Shown here: positions 37,813-47,765 of the stretch, piece by piece
How positions within the stretch are numbered: position 1 is the first letter of the stretch
Layout of the letters: each line of letters opens with the position of its first letter
Source of the DNA: Nostoc sp. XA010
GTDB taxonomy: Bacteria; Cyanobacteriota; Cyanobacteriia; Cyanobacteriales; Nostocaceae
Assembly (NCBI RefSeq): GCF_020829625.1
Contig: NZ_JAIVFX010000002.1
Location: 496,001-560,000, forward strand
Length of the DNA: 64,000 bases
Reading direction: 5' to 3'
Notes under the pieces: generated by a model
Told to the model about the DNA's origin: nothing
Seen by the model: only the letters and a program-made list of their open reading frames with translations
The model's database searches: none
Made by a program: the position numbers and the translations under genes

Positions 37813-39717
37813 ATGGAACAAGTAATTACTGCAATGGCAGATGCTTTGTTTATAACTAATAATATAGGGAAAATAAAAAAAGTAAATCGTGCTGCTCAAA
37901 AATTATTTGGTTTTAGTGAAGAAGAACTAATTAATAAACCAATATCATTAATAATTGATGATGAGCAAGTTTTAATAAAAGCCATTCACCAGCATTCTTT
38001 ATATCAGAAAAATCTTCAAAATTTAGAGGTGGTTTGCCGAACCAAGAATAGAGAAAAGCGGTTGATTGCTTTTTCTTGTTCAGTAATTCCGAAAAAAATA
38101 AAAGGATTAGAAGAGATTGTCTACATTGGTCGGGATATCACTGCTCGCCAGCAACGGGAACAACGGACAACTGCCCAGTATGCTATCACTCGTATATTAT
38201 CAGAATCCCAAACTGTAAAACAGGTAATTCCGCAAATTTTGCAGTCGATTTGTCAAAACTTAGGATGGGATTTAGGCGAACTTTGGGCACCAAGTCAATA
38301 TATTGGCACTTCGGTACAAGGAGATAGCCTCAATGCAGTATTAAGGTGTGTGGAAATTTGGTCAAGTCGGGTAATTTCTGCGCGAGAGTTTAAAGCAATC
38401 ACCTGGCAAACTACATATACACCCGGTGTTGGCTTACCTGGCCGAATTTGGATCAGACGTTTGCCTCTGTGGATTCAAGATATCACAGACGATGGAGACA
38501 CTCGGCGTTCGCAACCTGCTGCTGAGGCTGGATTGCACGCAGCTTTTGGCTTCCCCATCTTAGACGATAGTGAAATCTTAGGAGTGATGGTTTTCTTTAG
38601 CCGGGATGTACAGCCAAAGGATAAAGAGTTATTGCAAATGGTGGGTTCTATTGGTAGTCAAATCGCCCAGTTTATCAAACGCAAACAAGCAGAAGATGCT
38701 CTTGTAGAAAGTGAAGAACGATATCGAGATTTATTTGAAAATGCTAATGATTTGATTCAATGCGTCAATGCCTATGGTCGTTTTTTGTATGTCAATCGTG
38801 CATGGCGAGAAGCTTTGGGATATAGCGAAGCTGAAATTGTGAATATGAATATTTTTGATATTATACATCCAGAGTTTAAACAAGACTGTTTGCAAAGGTT
38901 TTATCGGGTGCTGTCAGGAGAAAAGATCGGGCAAGTAAAAGCTGCATTTGTTACTAAAGACGGTCAAACAATCTTTCTAGAAGGTAATATTAACTGTAAA
39001 TTTGTCGAAGGTCATCCAGTTGCGACTCGCGGCATTTTTCGCAATATCACCCAGCGACTAGCAACAGAAGAAGCGCTGCGCCATCAGCAAGAAGAAACCG
39101 AACGTTTATTGCTGAATATTTTGCCAGCAGCAATCTCCAAACCCTTAAATGAAGTAGCTAACATTGTCGAAGACGTTGCTGATGTTACAGTTTTATTTGC
39201 AGATATTGTCGGCTTTACCGAAATTGCTGCTTCTATGAGTGCAATTCAACTGCTAAACTTACTCAACTCGATTTTTTCAACTTTTGATCGTCTCACCGAA
39301 CAACATAGTTTAGAGAGAATTAAAACTATTGGCGATGCTTATATGGTAGTTGGTGGTTTACCCATACGCCGCCGGGATCATGCTCAAGCGATCGCTCAAA
39401 TGGCACTCCAGATGCAAGCTGCGATCGCTCTATTTAATACTGAGAATAACCAAAACTTTAGCATCCGTTTCGGCATCCATACTGGTTCCGTAGTGGCGAG
39501 AGTAATTGACCTCAACAACTTTACTTATGATCTCTGTAAAGATACGGTAGACATCGCTAGCTGCATGGAATCCCAAGGTATTGTTGGTAAAATTCAGGTT
39601 ACAGAAGATACTTATAAGCGTTTGTGTGATGAATTTTTATTTGAAAAGCGGGGCAAAATCGAAGTTCAAGGCAAAGGGAAAATAACCACTTATTTGTTAA
39701 TTGGGCAAAAGAGATGA
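37813..39717 (+). CDS. PAS-GAF-PAS class III nucleotide cyclase-like protein
   Basis: 634 residues: an N-terminal PAS domain (about 3-110), a GAF domain (about 125-290), a second PAS domain (about 300-420) and a class III adenylate/guanylate cyclase domain (about 450-630). Metal-binding Asp464 (LFADIVGFT) and Asp508 (KTIGDAY) and the adenine-selecting-type Lys504 are present. The transition-state Asn and Arg, normally VNxASRME, are Asp580 and Cys584 in VDIASCMES. Cyclase activity is therefore doubtful. It could be a cAMP producer with unusual chemistry or an inactive regulator. Confidence 0.85.
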   Translation: MEQVITAMADALFITNNIGKIKKVNRAAQKLFGFSEEELINKPISLIIDDEQVLIKAIHQHSLYQKNLQNLEVVCRTKNREKRLIAFSCSVIPKKIKGLEEIVYIGRDITARQQREQRTTAQYAITRILSESQTVKQVIPQILQSICQNLGWDLGELWAPSQYIGTSVQGDSLNAVLRCVEIWSSRVISAREFKAITWQTTYTPGVGLPGRIWIRRLPLWIQDITDDGDTRRSQPAAEAGLHAAFGFPILDDSEILGVMVFFSRDVQPKDKELLQMVGSIGSQIAQFIKRKQAEDALVESEERYRDLFENANDLIQCVNAYGRFLYVNRAWREALGYSEAEIVNMNIFDIIHPEFKQDCLQRFYRVLSGEKIGQVKAAFVTKDGQTIFLEGNINCKFVEGHPVATRGIFRNITQRLATEEALRHQQEETERLLLNILPAAISKPLNEVANIVEDVADVTVLFADIVGFTEIAASMSAIQLLNLLNSIFSTFDRLTEQHSLERIKTIGDAYMVVGGLPIRRRDHAQAIAQMALQMQAAIALFNTENNQNFSIRFGIHTGSVVARVIDLNNFTYDLCKDTVDIASCMESQGIVGKIQVTEDTYKRLCDEFLFEKRGKIEVQGKGKITTYLLIGQKR

Positions 39718-39737
39718 GGGGCATGAGGTATTGAAAA

Positions 39738-39800
39738 GAGGCAGAGGGGAAATTCCTCTCCCCTGCTCCCTGCCCCCTGCCCCCTGCCCCCTGCCCCCTA
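39738..39800. repeat. CCCCTGC heptamer array
   Basis: CCCCTGC is repeated about five times (39768-39799), preceded by a G-rich AGGCAGAGGGG stretch that can fold back on it. It separates the convergent cyclase and DHS-like genes and could act as a transcription barrier. Confidence 0.7.
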
Positions 39801-40973
39801 CGGAGTATTCGGAATCAAACGCCCACAAGGATAAGTCGCTGTTTGATTTTGGGCACTTTCAGCCACTGCTGTTGGAATTTGATCCGATGATTGGGCTTTG
39901 GCTGCTAGATAGTCTTTTTGCAGTTTATCCAAAATGGCTTCTCGCCTGTCGTACACACGCTTCAGTGGACGAGGCTCGCACTTGTTCAAGACGTATGCTG
40001 TTACCAATGGTAGAGCGATCGTGCTGTCGGTATAACAAACAATAGTGTTAGGTAACTCTTCCGGGTCAATCTTACCCCAACTGACAGCTTCCGATGGGGT
40101 TGCTCCAGACAAACCGCCTGTATCTGGACGCGCATCGGTAAACTGTATAAAGTAATCGTGTCCTCGTTCTTCTAATCCCAATACTTCGTGAAGTTGCGGT
40201 TGGGTTTGTAGCAAAAAGTTTTTGGGACTACCGCCACCGAGAATTACAGCCGCACTTTTACCTCCAGATTCACGGGCATTATATGCGATCGCAGCCGTTT
40301 CATTTACGTCAATTGATGGATCTATCACCAACTGCGAACCTTCCAAAGCCAAAGCCGCCACGTTCATCCCAATTGAACTATCTCCTGGAGAAGACGTATA
40401 TATAGGCACGCCATACTCATAAGCTGTAGCAAGCAAACAGGAATGCTGTACACCCAGTTGCTTTTCTACTTCCCGAACATACTTACCAAGCAAATAGTGA
40501 AACTCAGCAGTTCCCATCCGCTTCTGAAACGCCTCTCCTTGCAGAATCTTGCGGATGAACGCATCAGTTTCTAGCAGTACATCGTAACCAAAGATAATGT
40601 CATAAATGCGAATAGTGCCTTCCTGGCGCAGTTTCACATCATCCAAAAACGGATTACCAGCAAAAAGTTCAAAACCTAAACCGTAGTGCATATCGTGGTA
40701 AAGATTTGCACCAGTGCTAATCATCCAGTCAATAAAGCCGTTGCGGATTAAGGGTGCAAGCGCTGAAACACCGAATCCTGCTGGTGTCATCGCACCGGAA
40801 AGGCTAACTCCCACCGTGACACCTTCCGTTAGCACGTCACGACTCAGTAGTTGGCAGATTTCCCGCAACCGTGCTGAGTTGTAAGCGGTGAAGTATTGAT
40901 CAATCAAATCCACCACATTGATATCATTTGATATAGGTGTAGGTGCGATTTTTTGACCCAGCTGTTTAGACAT
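39798..40973 (-). CDS. Deoxyhypusine synthase-like protein (possible homospermidine synthase)
   Basis: A 391-residue protein of the deoxyhypusine-synthase family: [42 protein letters not shown] with the presumed catalytic Lys, and [23 protein letters not shown]. Bacteria lack the eIF5A substrate; bacterial members transfer the aminobutyl group of spermidine to putrescine, making homospermidine. A polyamine-synthesis role is therefore likely. It is soluble and NAD-dependent by family. The start is 33 bp from other repeats, with no operon partner. Confidence 0.85.
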   Translation of the reverse strand: MSKQLGQKIAPTPISNDINVVDLIDQYFTAYNSARLREICQLLSRDVLTEGVTVGVSLSGAMTPAGFGVSALAPLIRNGFIDWMISTGANLYHDMHYGLGFELFAGNPFLDDVKLRQEGTIRIYDIIFGYDVLLETDAFIRKILQGEAFQKRMGTAEFHYLLGKYVREVEKQLGVQHSCLLATAYEYGVPIYTSSPGDSSIGMNVAALALEGSQLVIDPSIDVNETAAIAYNARESGGKSAAVILGGGSPKNFLLQTQPQLHEVLGLEERGHDYFIQFTDARPDTGGLSGATPSEAVSWGKIDPEELPNTIVCYTDSTIALPLVTAYVLNKCEPRPLKRVYDRREAILDKLQKDYLAAKAQSSDQIPTAVAESAQNQTATYPCGRLIPNTP

Positions 40974-41100
40974 TTTGGCACTCCCGAACAGTAAACACGC
41001 CGAATCTAATAGTATCTAGCTTTCAACCAAAGTGACAGCAATTTTACTAGTGCAGCACCGCGTAAATCCACGCACGGTACAAACAACAGGTCATCGCCGG

Positions 41101-41245
41101 AGGCAGGGGGGAGGATTGGACGGAGCTTGATACCCATGTTCTCCCCTTCATTCCACAGCTCTGGGAAAGGGCTTGCTCCCCCTGCTCCCTGCCCCCTTCC
41201 CCTTTCCCCTCCGCTTCTTTGGTCATTCCCCCCTGCCCTCTGCTT
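41101..41245. repeat. G/C-rich short repeats upstream of parA-like gene
   Basis: Blocks of GGAGGCAGGGGGGAGG and CCCCCTGCTCCCTGCCCCC that can pair with each other. They occupy the centre of the 374-bp gap between the divergent DHS-like and ParA-like genes. Confidence 0.55.
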
Positions 41246-41347
41246 CTTTGTTGAGATTCTGAAAAGATTAAATTTAATGGAAGATTTAATAGATCGAGAC
41301 AGGTGTACGCTACCTACATGGAAATGCGTCAACAGAGGACTCAACCA

Positions 41348-42232
41348 ATGGGATATGTAATTGCTACTGCAAATATGAAAGGTGGCGTTGGTAAAACCAC
41401 CCTCACTGTCAACTTAGCTACCTGTTTAGCTAAAAATCATGGTAAACGGGTGCTTGTCCTTGATTTAGACAGCCAAATTAGCGCCACACTCAGTTTGATG
41501 TCGCCTTTAGATTTTGCCAAGCGTCGTAAACAAAGTAAGACATTTAGGTATCTGATCGATCAAGTTATCAATCCAGAACCAGAAGCAAAATTGACAATTC
41601 AAGATATCATTCAATCCCAGGTTTGTAATCTTCCCGGACTGGATTTATTGCCAGGAGATATCGACTTATATGATGAATTTGTTGTGTCAGAAATGCTGCA
41701 TCAGCAAGCAACTGCTTTGGGCGAACAAGACTTTGAAACAATTTGGAATCGCTTTGAAAGAGTCTTGATAAATAATATTTTAAAACCTGTACGTCAAGAA
41801 TATGATTTTATCCTCTTGGATTGTGCGCCTGGATATAATTTATTGACTCGTAGTGCTTTAGCTGCCAGTGATTTTTACATACTTCCTGCTAAACCAGAAC
41901 CCCTATCTGTAGTGGGTATTCAACTACTAGAAAGACGCATTGCTCAATTAAAAGACAGTCACGGACATGAAAGCAAAATAGATATAAAAATGCTAGGAAT
42001 TGTATTCAGCATGTCTAGCGCTAACCTCCTCACTGGCAGATACTATAAACAAGTGATGCACCGCGTTGTTGAAGATTTCGGTGTAGAAAAAATTTGTAAG
42101 GTACAAATACCAGTTGATGTCAACGTTGCTAAGGCTGTTGATAGTTTTATGCCAGCTGTTTTAAATGCTCCCCAATCAGCTGGTTCAAAAGCGTTCTTTC
42201 AGTTAACTCAGGAGTTGTTGCAAAAGCTATAG
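41348..42232 (+). CDS. ParA/MinD-family ATPase (orphan)
   Basis: A 294-residue deviant Walker A ATPase: MKGGVGKTTLTVNLATCLA at residues ~10-28, LVLDLDSQISATLSL (Walker A') and FILLDCAPGYN (Walker B). Start ATG 41348 is chosen because AGAGGA lies 8 nt upstream; other in-frame starts reach back to 41303. Such proteins position plasmids, chromosomes or protein complexes. No parB or partner gene lies next to it, so its cargo is unknown. Confidence 0.88.
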   Translation: MGYVIATANMKGGVGKTTLTVNLATCLAKNHGKRVLVLDLDSQISATLSLMSPLDFAKRRKQSKTFRYLIDQVINPEPEAKLTIQDIIQSQVCNLPGLDLLPGDIDLYDEFVVSEMLHQQATALGEQDFETIWNRFERVLINNILKPVRQEYDFILLDCAPGYNLLTRSALAASDFYILPAKPEPLSVVGIQLLERRIAQLKDSHGHESKIDIKMLGIVFSMSSANLLTGRYYKQVMHRVVEDFGVEKICKVQIPVDVNVAKAVDSFMPAVLNAPQSAGSKAFFQLTQELLQKL

Positions 42233-42251
42233 CTCCAGAAGTCGTGATTTC

Positions 42252-42345
42252 AACGAAGAGGCAGGGAGAAGGGAGCAGGAAGGAGGGGGCACGGGAATGA
42301 CTTTTGGCTTCCCTGTTCGCGCAGCGTCCCGTAGGCAAAGGGCTG
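42252..42345. repeat. G-rich repeat and dispersed palindrome
   Basis: GAGGCAGGGAGAAGGGAGCAGG is followed by TTCGCGCAGCGTCCCGTAGG, a member of the dispersed palindromic family. This explains most of the gap between the ParA-like gene and the permease fusion. Confidence 0.45.
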
Positions 42346-42511
42346 ACCCCATAATAACCCTATCAAAGGTCGCACTCTGCCTCCTGCTTTGCTCGATAAA
42401 AAGTGGTAATAATTAAGTAATTTTTCTGACAAGTCCAGCGTTTATACTGAAGCTAAGTACAGCAATATTCGGCTATTGAGTGAAAAGGCCAGTAAATCTC
42501 GCTAAGAAACA

Positions 42512-45500
42512 ATGCTTACTAAAAATCCTCTACAGGCAGAGAAAAATCAACGCTTGGTAATGCCTTTACCACGGACTTTGAGTTATCTCGAAACCTGGGG
42601 CTTTGGCTTAACAGGTCATGTGGGGTGGATTGGTACTGCCCCCATTATTCATGCAGCGTTAGGGCCTAAAGCTATCTTAGTTTGGTTGTTTGGCACGATC
42701 ATTTCCTTTTTACTCAACTTGCAGGTACAAAGTTTAGGTAGACATTGGCCAGATGTCGCTGGTGGAACACCAAACTATACCACAAGGCTACTAAAGAACT
42801 TCCCTAGCTTAGGCCGTTACGTAGCATTAGGATACTTTTTTAGCTGGGCAGCAGCACCAGCACTATATGCAATTATTCTTACAGACCTAATTAAAGTCAA
42901 TTTTGAAACATTAGGTATTTCTTGTCCAGAAACTTTTTTAAAAGTTCTTTTTACAGTAATTCCTTTTATTTTGGCATTCAGTGGCACTCGTGCTTTAGCA
43001 CTCCTGCATTTATTTTTTGTATTCCCAGCCATCTTATTACTACTTTTGTTTTGTTTTCAAGGCGTAGTATGGTCAGCCTTCTCAACCACTAGTTTTAAAC
43101 TTATCCTAACTAGCACAGATAGCCTGAGCTTTGAAGAATGGGCAAAGTGGTTTTTTCTGGCTAGCTATTCAATTTATGCTTGTGAAACCACTTCTTCTTT
43201 TGTTGCTGATAGCCGCCACCCATATAAAACTTTGCAGTTCTTAACCGTAGCGGCTTGGCTAATTCCTGCGGTGTTTTTAGGTGCTTCTTGGGTATTAATG
43301 TGTTCGGCTCCAAATCCAACAATAGACAATGCGTTCTTAACTCTGGTGACGGCTTCTAAGCCTTTTTGGGGTGAATCTGCCTTTTTTATAGTCACACTTC
43401 TTATTACTGTATCCTGCTTTTTAAGTGCTGCTACGGCAGTTTCCAACTCTCCTCGGATATTATATCAACTTGCTTTAGACGATCAGCTTTCTCCTCTATT
43501 TGCATTAGTTTCCCCCCAAGGTGTCCTTGGGCCCGCTATCTTAGTTACCTTTCTACTCAGTCTGCTTTGTCTAAATTTGGGAAATGTACCTCAACTTGTC
43601 ACGGTAGCAGGCACCTGTTATCTTGTGTCGGTTATGGGTCTACATCTAGGATTATGGCTGTGTCGGGGCAAACCGCAGGTGTTATGGCCTTGGTGGTCAC
43701 TTAGTTTTTTCTGTATAGAAGCAGTAGTTTTAATAGTAGGAGGTTTAGCTTGGAATTGGAGAGATTTTTTAGTGGGCTTATTATTACCCATTATTCTGAT
43801 GATAGGAGATGTCCCGCTACGTCGCTTAAATTTAGAACCATTACACCTCAAATGGTGGAGACAGAATTACAACGTTAGGTCTAGTAGAAACAATCAGGAT
43901 TTTGTCGTACTACAGGTAATTGTCCTAATATCATTAATTTGTATTACTGCCACAAGCAGTTGGCTTCTCCGCGATTTATTAGACAAAAATTATCATAACA
44001 TTCATAATTCTTTGCTAGCTATTCTGTTAGTGACGCTTTCTGTTGCAGGGGTTGCGATCGCTTGCTGGACAACCTTACCACAAATCGTTGCTATTGATAA
44101 CGCACGCAAACAAGCAAAAAGCCTATTTATTACTACTCTCGATACCGTCCCCGATACTGTTTTAGTCTTAGATGAAAGCGGTAAAATTTGCGAGACAAAT
44201 GCCGCATCTGAAGAATTATTTCAAACAACTGTTCAGCAGCTAATTGGCAAGAACTTGAATCAACTCTTAATATGCTATCGAGGCAAACCGGAGCAATGGT
44301 CTATTAGAAGTGAGCAAACCTTAAAAATAAACCAAGGTCTACGAATTGTTGAATCGACTATTTCACAGCCATTTAATTCCCAGCTACGAGAGTATGTTGT
44401 TATTATTCGTGATATTACTAAGCGTAAGTTAGTAGAAAAAGAATTAGTTCAGTATCGTCATCAGCTTGAGCAGATGGTTCTAGAACGCACTGTTGAACTT
44501 ATTAGAGTGAATCAACAACTTGAGCAAGACATTATCAAGCGTCAACAAGCACAAGAACAATTACTGCACAATAGTCTTCATGACGGGCTAACCGGACTAC
44601 CTAATCAACGATTATTTTTGGAGCGAGTGCAGCGAGCAATAGAAGGTACTAAAGAGCAAAATAAATATTTATTTGCCGTACTATTCTTAGACTTAGACCG
44701 TTTTAAAGTTGTTAATGACAGCCTTGGACATCTACTGGGAAATCAACTTTTAATTGAAATTTCTCATCGGCTAAAATCAGTTCTGCGACTTGGAGATATA
44801 GTTGCCCGTTTTGGCGGAGACGAGTTCACAATCTTAATTGAGGAAATTGAGGATATTAGCACTGCCATACAAGTAGCCGAGCGAATTAAAAAAGTGCTAG
44901 CTTTACCATTTCAATTAAATGAGCATAGGGTGTTTACTAATGCTAGTATTGGCATCGCTTTAAGTAAAGCAGATTATGAGCAAGCAGCGCAGATTTTACG
45001 CGATGCCGATATGGCAATGTACTGCGCCAAATCACTTGGTAAGGCACGCTATGAGGTTTTTGATCCGAAGATGCATGAGAGTGCATCTTTGCTCTTGGAG
45101 TTAGAAACTGCTCTGCGAAATGCACTGCTCAAGCAAGAAGAATTTTGCCTTAATTACCAGCCAATTATTTCACTGACAACTGGCAAAATTATTGGATTTG
45201 AGGCACTAATACGTTGGCATCATCCAGAACGGGGACTTATTTCTCCTGAAGATTTTATTCCCCTAGCGGAAGAAACTGGAATGATTGTTAGTATCGGGCA
45301 ATGGGTGCTTTATGAAGCCTGTCATCAGATGCACAAATGGCATAAACAATTTCCTAGCTCATTACCCCTGACAATGAGCGTTAATTTTTCTGGGAAACAA
45401 ATTACCCAACCTGATGTGTTTAAACAAGTTAAAGATATTTTAGAGCAAACTGGACTGAAGCCATGCAGTTTGAAATTGGAGATTACTGAAACCTTGTTGA

Positions 45501-45892
45501 TGGATAATTTTGAATTAGCTACCACTGTACTTTCCCAGTTAACAACGCTGAATGTCGAATTGCACATGGATGATTTTGGTACTGGCTATTCATCCTTGAA
45601 TTATCTGCACCGCCTACCAATCAAAACCCTTAAAATTGACCGTTCTTTCGTCAGCAATATAGGTAGTCGAGGAGAAAATTTAGAAATTGTTCGAGCTATT
45701 GTGACATTAGCTCATAATTTAAATATGTCTGTAACAGCAGAAGGGATAGAAACTGTAGAGCAATTAGCCCAACTGAAGGCTTTACAATGTGATTATGGAC
45801 AAGGGTATTTTTTCTTACCAGCTATGGAAGGTGCAGAAGTAGAAATACTACTTGCTACTAACTTGTGTTACAAAAACTTTTTAAAGAGATAA
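42512..45892 (+). CDS. Amino-acid permease-PAS-GGDEF-EAL fusion protein
   Basis: 1126 residues. Residues ~15-535 form an APC-superfamily transporter with some 12-14 hydrophobic helices (LSYLETWGFGLTGHVGWIGTAP at the start). A PAS domain follows at about 540-660, then a coiled-coil (about 660-690), a GGDEF domain (RFGGDEF, residues 768-772 intact) and an EAL domain (E897-A-L, with DDFGTGYSS and LKIDRSFV). The cytosolic part should make or degrade cyclic di-GMP. I infer a transceptor-like role: solute transport or binding controls c-di-GMP turnover. Both output motifs are intact, so the net activity is open. Confidence 0.88.
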   Translation: MLTKNPLQAEKNQRLVMPLPRTLSYLETWGFGLTGHVGWIGTAPIIHAALGPKAILVWLFGTIISFLLNLQVQSLGRHWPDVAGGTPNYTTRLLKNFPSLGRYVALGYFFSWAAAPALYAIILTDLIKVNFETLGISCPETFLKVLFTVIPFILAFSGTRALALLHLFFVFPAILLLLLFCFQGVVWSAFSTTSFKLILTSTDSLSFEEWAKWFFLASYSIYACETTSSFVADSRHPYKTLQFLTVAAWLIPAVFLGASWVLMCSAPNPTIDNAFLTLVTASKPFWGESAFFIVTLLITVSCFLSAATAVSNSPRILYQLALDDQLSPLFALVSPQGVLGPAILVTFLLSLLCLNLGNVPQLVTVAGTCYLVSVMGLHLGLWLCRGKPQVLWPWWSLSFFCIEAVVLIVGGLAWNWRDFLVGLLLPIILMIGDVPLRRLNLEPLHLKWWRQNYNVRSSRNNQDFVVLQVIVLISLICITATSSWLLRDLLDKNYHNIHNSLLAILLVTLSVAGVAIACWTTLPQIVAIDNARKQAKSLFITTLDTVPDTVLVLDESGKICETNAASEELFQTTVQQLIGKNLNQLLICYRGKPEQWSIRSEQTLKINQGLRIVESTISQPFNSQLREYVVIIRDITKRKLVEKELVQYRHQLEQMVLERTVELIRVNQQLEQDIIKRQQAQEQLLHNSLHDGLTGLPNQRLFLERVQRAIEGTKEQNKYLFAVLFLDLDRFKVVNDSLGHLLGNQLLIEISHRLKSVLRLGDIVARFGGDEFTILIEEIEDISTAIQVAERIKKVLALPFQLNEHRVFTNASIGIALSKADYEQAAQILRDADMAMYCAKSLGKARYEVFDPKMHESASLLLELETALRNALLKQEEFCLNYQPIISLTTGKIIGFEALIRWHHPERGLISPEDFIPLAEETGMIVSIGQWVLYEACHQMHKWHKQFPSSLPLTMSVNFSGKQITQPDVFKQVKDILEQTGLKPCSLKLEITETLLMDNFELATTVLSQLTTLNVELHMDDFGTGYSSLNYLHRLPIKTLKIDRSFVSNIGSRGENLEIVRAIVTLAHNLNMSVTAEGIETVEQLAQLKALQCDYGQGYFFLPAMEGAEVEILLATNLCYKNFLKR

Positions 45893-45965
45893 AATCTTGG
45901 AATCAAATTCTGTTTAAAGAAACACCTTGTAAAATTGGGCGATTAAATTTACTTGATAGTCTACA

Positions 45966-47117
45966 TTAGTGTAGTGCTGGGTATAGCTGGAAATCCTCGG
46001 CGTTATTAAGTAACCCTTCTTCTTGCAAAAGTTCATTAATAAAAATATCGATTTTATCTCGATTAATATTCTGCATGACTATAATGTGTGCCCAATCTTC
46101 AAAAACTGCTAACTGCCACTTTTTAATTAACGTTTGAGAAGGTTTTTGAAACACTACGGTATTAGAAAATTTATTTAACATGCATGGATATTCTCTTATT
46201 TGAAGTTGTTGGAAAAGATATTGAGCATTCTCAATACAAGTATTTGCTTCTCTAGCTAATCCATCATAACCTCTTGTTTGCACTGCATACCAGAGAATTA
46301 GAGGAGTGTGGCCGTTTCTAGATCCTAGAATAGTTGTATCTGTTGAACCAATATATTCAATTGCTGTTTCAACTTTTTCTACCCATTTTTTCTTCGTTAA
46401 AACTACACCACAAGGTAACGGAGAACCTATGAATTTAGCGGAAATTGCTATACTATCTATGGGTTTTTGAAAGTTAACTTGCGGTGCCCCATCTAAAAAC
46501 GGTAATATTAATCCTGAAAGTGCAGCGTCACAATGAATGTAGTAATCTTTAATCTGATTGCGCTCTAAAATTTCTAGAACTTTGTCTAAGTTATCAATTG
46601 CACCTTTGACGGTAGTTCCAATATTTAAATTTATGATGGCTGGATAACTACGATTTTCGCTAAGTAGTTGTTCAAAATGGTCATAATCCATCTCTCCATT
46701 AATTTGCGAATTAACAACATTATGTTGGATACGGAATAATTTAGCTGCTTTGGGAATTGAGTAATGAGAATCTTGTGATGAGTAAAGAATACCATTCGGG
46801 TAGATTTCCCTTCCTAACAACATTCCATATAAATTACCTTCAGTTCCGCCAGCAGTAACATAACCCCAAAACTGATCTTCTGCAATCTTATAGAGGTTAG
46901 CAAAAAAAGATAATACTTCTTGCTCAAACTTACGAGAATGAAGACCAAAATCTGGTTCTACGTAAGGATCTCCAGCATTATTTAACAGATATTTAAAAAA
47001 TTGTGCGATCGCACTATAATCACAACTTAAATTATATGGATACCCTGCATGAAACTGCGATCGCTCTTCTATTTGCACCAAAAAATCTGCCAAGTCTTTA
47101 GCAACTTTATTTGACAT
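45966..47117 (-). CDS. hdc: Histidine decarboxylase-like PLP enzyme
   Basis: A 383-residue group II PLP-dependent decarboxylase most like bacterial histidine decarboxylase: GYPYNLSCDYSAIAQFFKYLLNNAGDPY, GYVTAGGTEGNLYGM, YYIHCDAALSGLILPFL, GSRNGHTPLILWY. It would convert histidine to histamine. The PLP-lysine motif, normally S-G-H-K-F-I-G, reads SAKFIGSPLPCG with Lys228, so Gly-His is replaced by one Ala (one codon lost). It is solitary; no transporter or siderophore genes lie beside it. Confidence 0.82.
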   Translation of the reverse strand: MSNKVAKDLADFLVQIEERSQFHAGYPYNLSCDYSAIAQFFKYLLNNAGDPYVEPDFGLHSRKFEQEVLSFFANLYKIAEDQFWGYVTAGGTEGNLYGMLLGREIYPNGILYSSQDSHYSIPKAAKLFRIQHNVVNSQINGEMDYDHFEQLLSENRSYPAIINLNIGTTVKGAIDNLDKVLEILERNQIKDYYIHCDAALSGLILPFLDGAPQVNFQKPIDSIAISAKFIGSPLPCGVVLTKKKWVEKVETAIEYIGSTDTTILGSRNGHTPLILWYAVQTRGYDGLAREANTCIENAQYLFQQLQIREYPCMLNKFSNTVVFQKPSQTLIKKWQLAVFEDWAHIIVMQNINRDKIDIFINELLQEEGLLNNAEDFQLYPALH

Positions 47118-47328
47118 ATCTTTGTGTCTCTTGAATTTTAATTACCTTAATGGATGTTGTAGTCTAAAATCTAGGTATTAATCCATACCTTCATATTTTC
47201 TTAATAATCTCCCTATGCGGCTCTTAAATTAAGAACCATCCATAAAAATACTGAGGATACTTCAGTAACAATACCCATTTTTTTTGCTGAAATGTCTATT
47301 ACACTTAGAACTTACGTACTGAAGAAAA
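47118..47328. other. Intergenic stretch upstream of the hdc gene
   Basis: About 210 bp of AT-rich DNA before MITE copy B; it presumably contains the hdc promoter. No gene or clear repeat is seen. Confidence 0.35.
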
Positions 47329-47549
47329 TATAGCAATCCGATAGCGAAGCGGTAGCGAGTCAGACGCTCCTGCGTCGCTAACGCTGCGCTATCGAGCGTC
47401 TTTGATTTCTGAATCACTCGTAGAAATAAGGGACTGGGGACTGGGGACTGGGGACTGGGGACTGGGGACTGGGGACTGGGGACTGGGGACTGGGAAGAAG
47501 GAATAAAGGTGTACTGAGTTTTGTTCAAAAATCAAATATGAGTCCTATA
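47329..47549. mobile_element. MITE family 1, copy B (221 bp) with nested palindrome
   Basis: Ends TATAGCAATCC (left) and AAATATGAGTCCTATA (right) match copy A in the opposite orientation. The left inverted repeat is interrupted at 47340-47400 by a 61-bp palindromic insert (GATAGCG...CGCTATC). To its right, about nine GGGACTG heptamers run from 47429 to 47494. Compared with copy A this shows both nested insertion and heptamer expansion. Confidence 0.85.
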
Positions 47550-47765
47550 ACCATAATGTGTATTACGCTAAATATCTATTTCAGGTGGTGACTGGAACCT
47601 GATTTAACGTAAATTCCACGGATGATGTAGTGTCTATCTAATTAGCTGAATTGAAAAGACTATTAAGAGGTTTTACTAGGCAAAAAATTCCCTCTCTGAC
47701 GGGCGAGAGGGAAAAACTTGAACTGTTGAAGGTATGGAGAGGTTTGTTGAACTAACGTATATTTA
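47550..47765. other. Intergenic stretch downstream of ileS
   Basis: About 215 bp containing CCCTCTCTGACGGGCGAGAGGG (47692-47712), an imperfect palindrome related to the 53-bp dispersed repeat. It may act as a terminator for ileS on the minus strand, with AT-rich DNA beyond. Confidence 0.4.

Noticed and set aside
39701..40045. 114-codon plus-strand frame overlapping the DHS-like gene
   Set aside because: It begins in a heptamer array and lies opposite a well-conserved gene.
47262..47528. 88-codon minus-strand frame with SPVPSPQ repeats
   Set aside because: It is the translation of the heptamer array inside MITE copy B.
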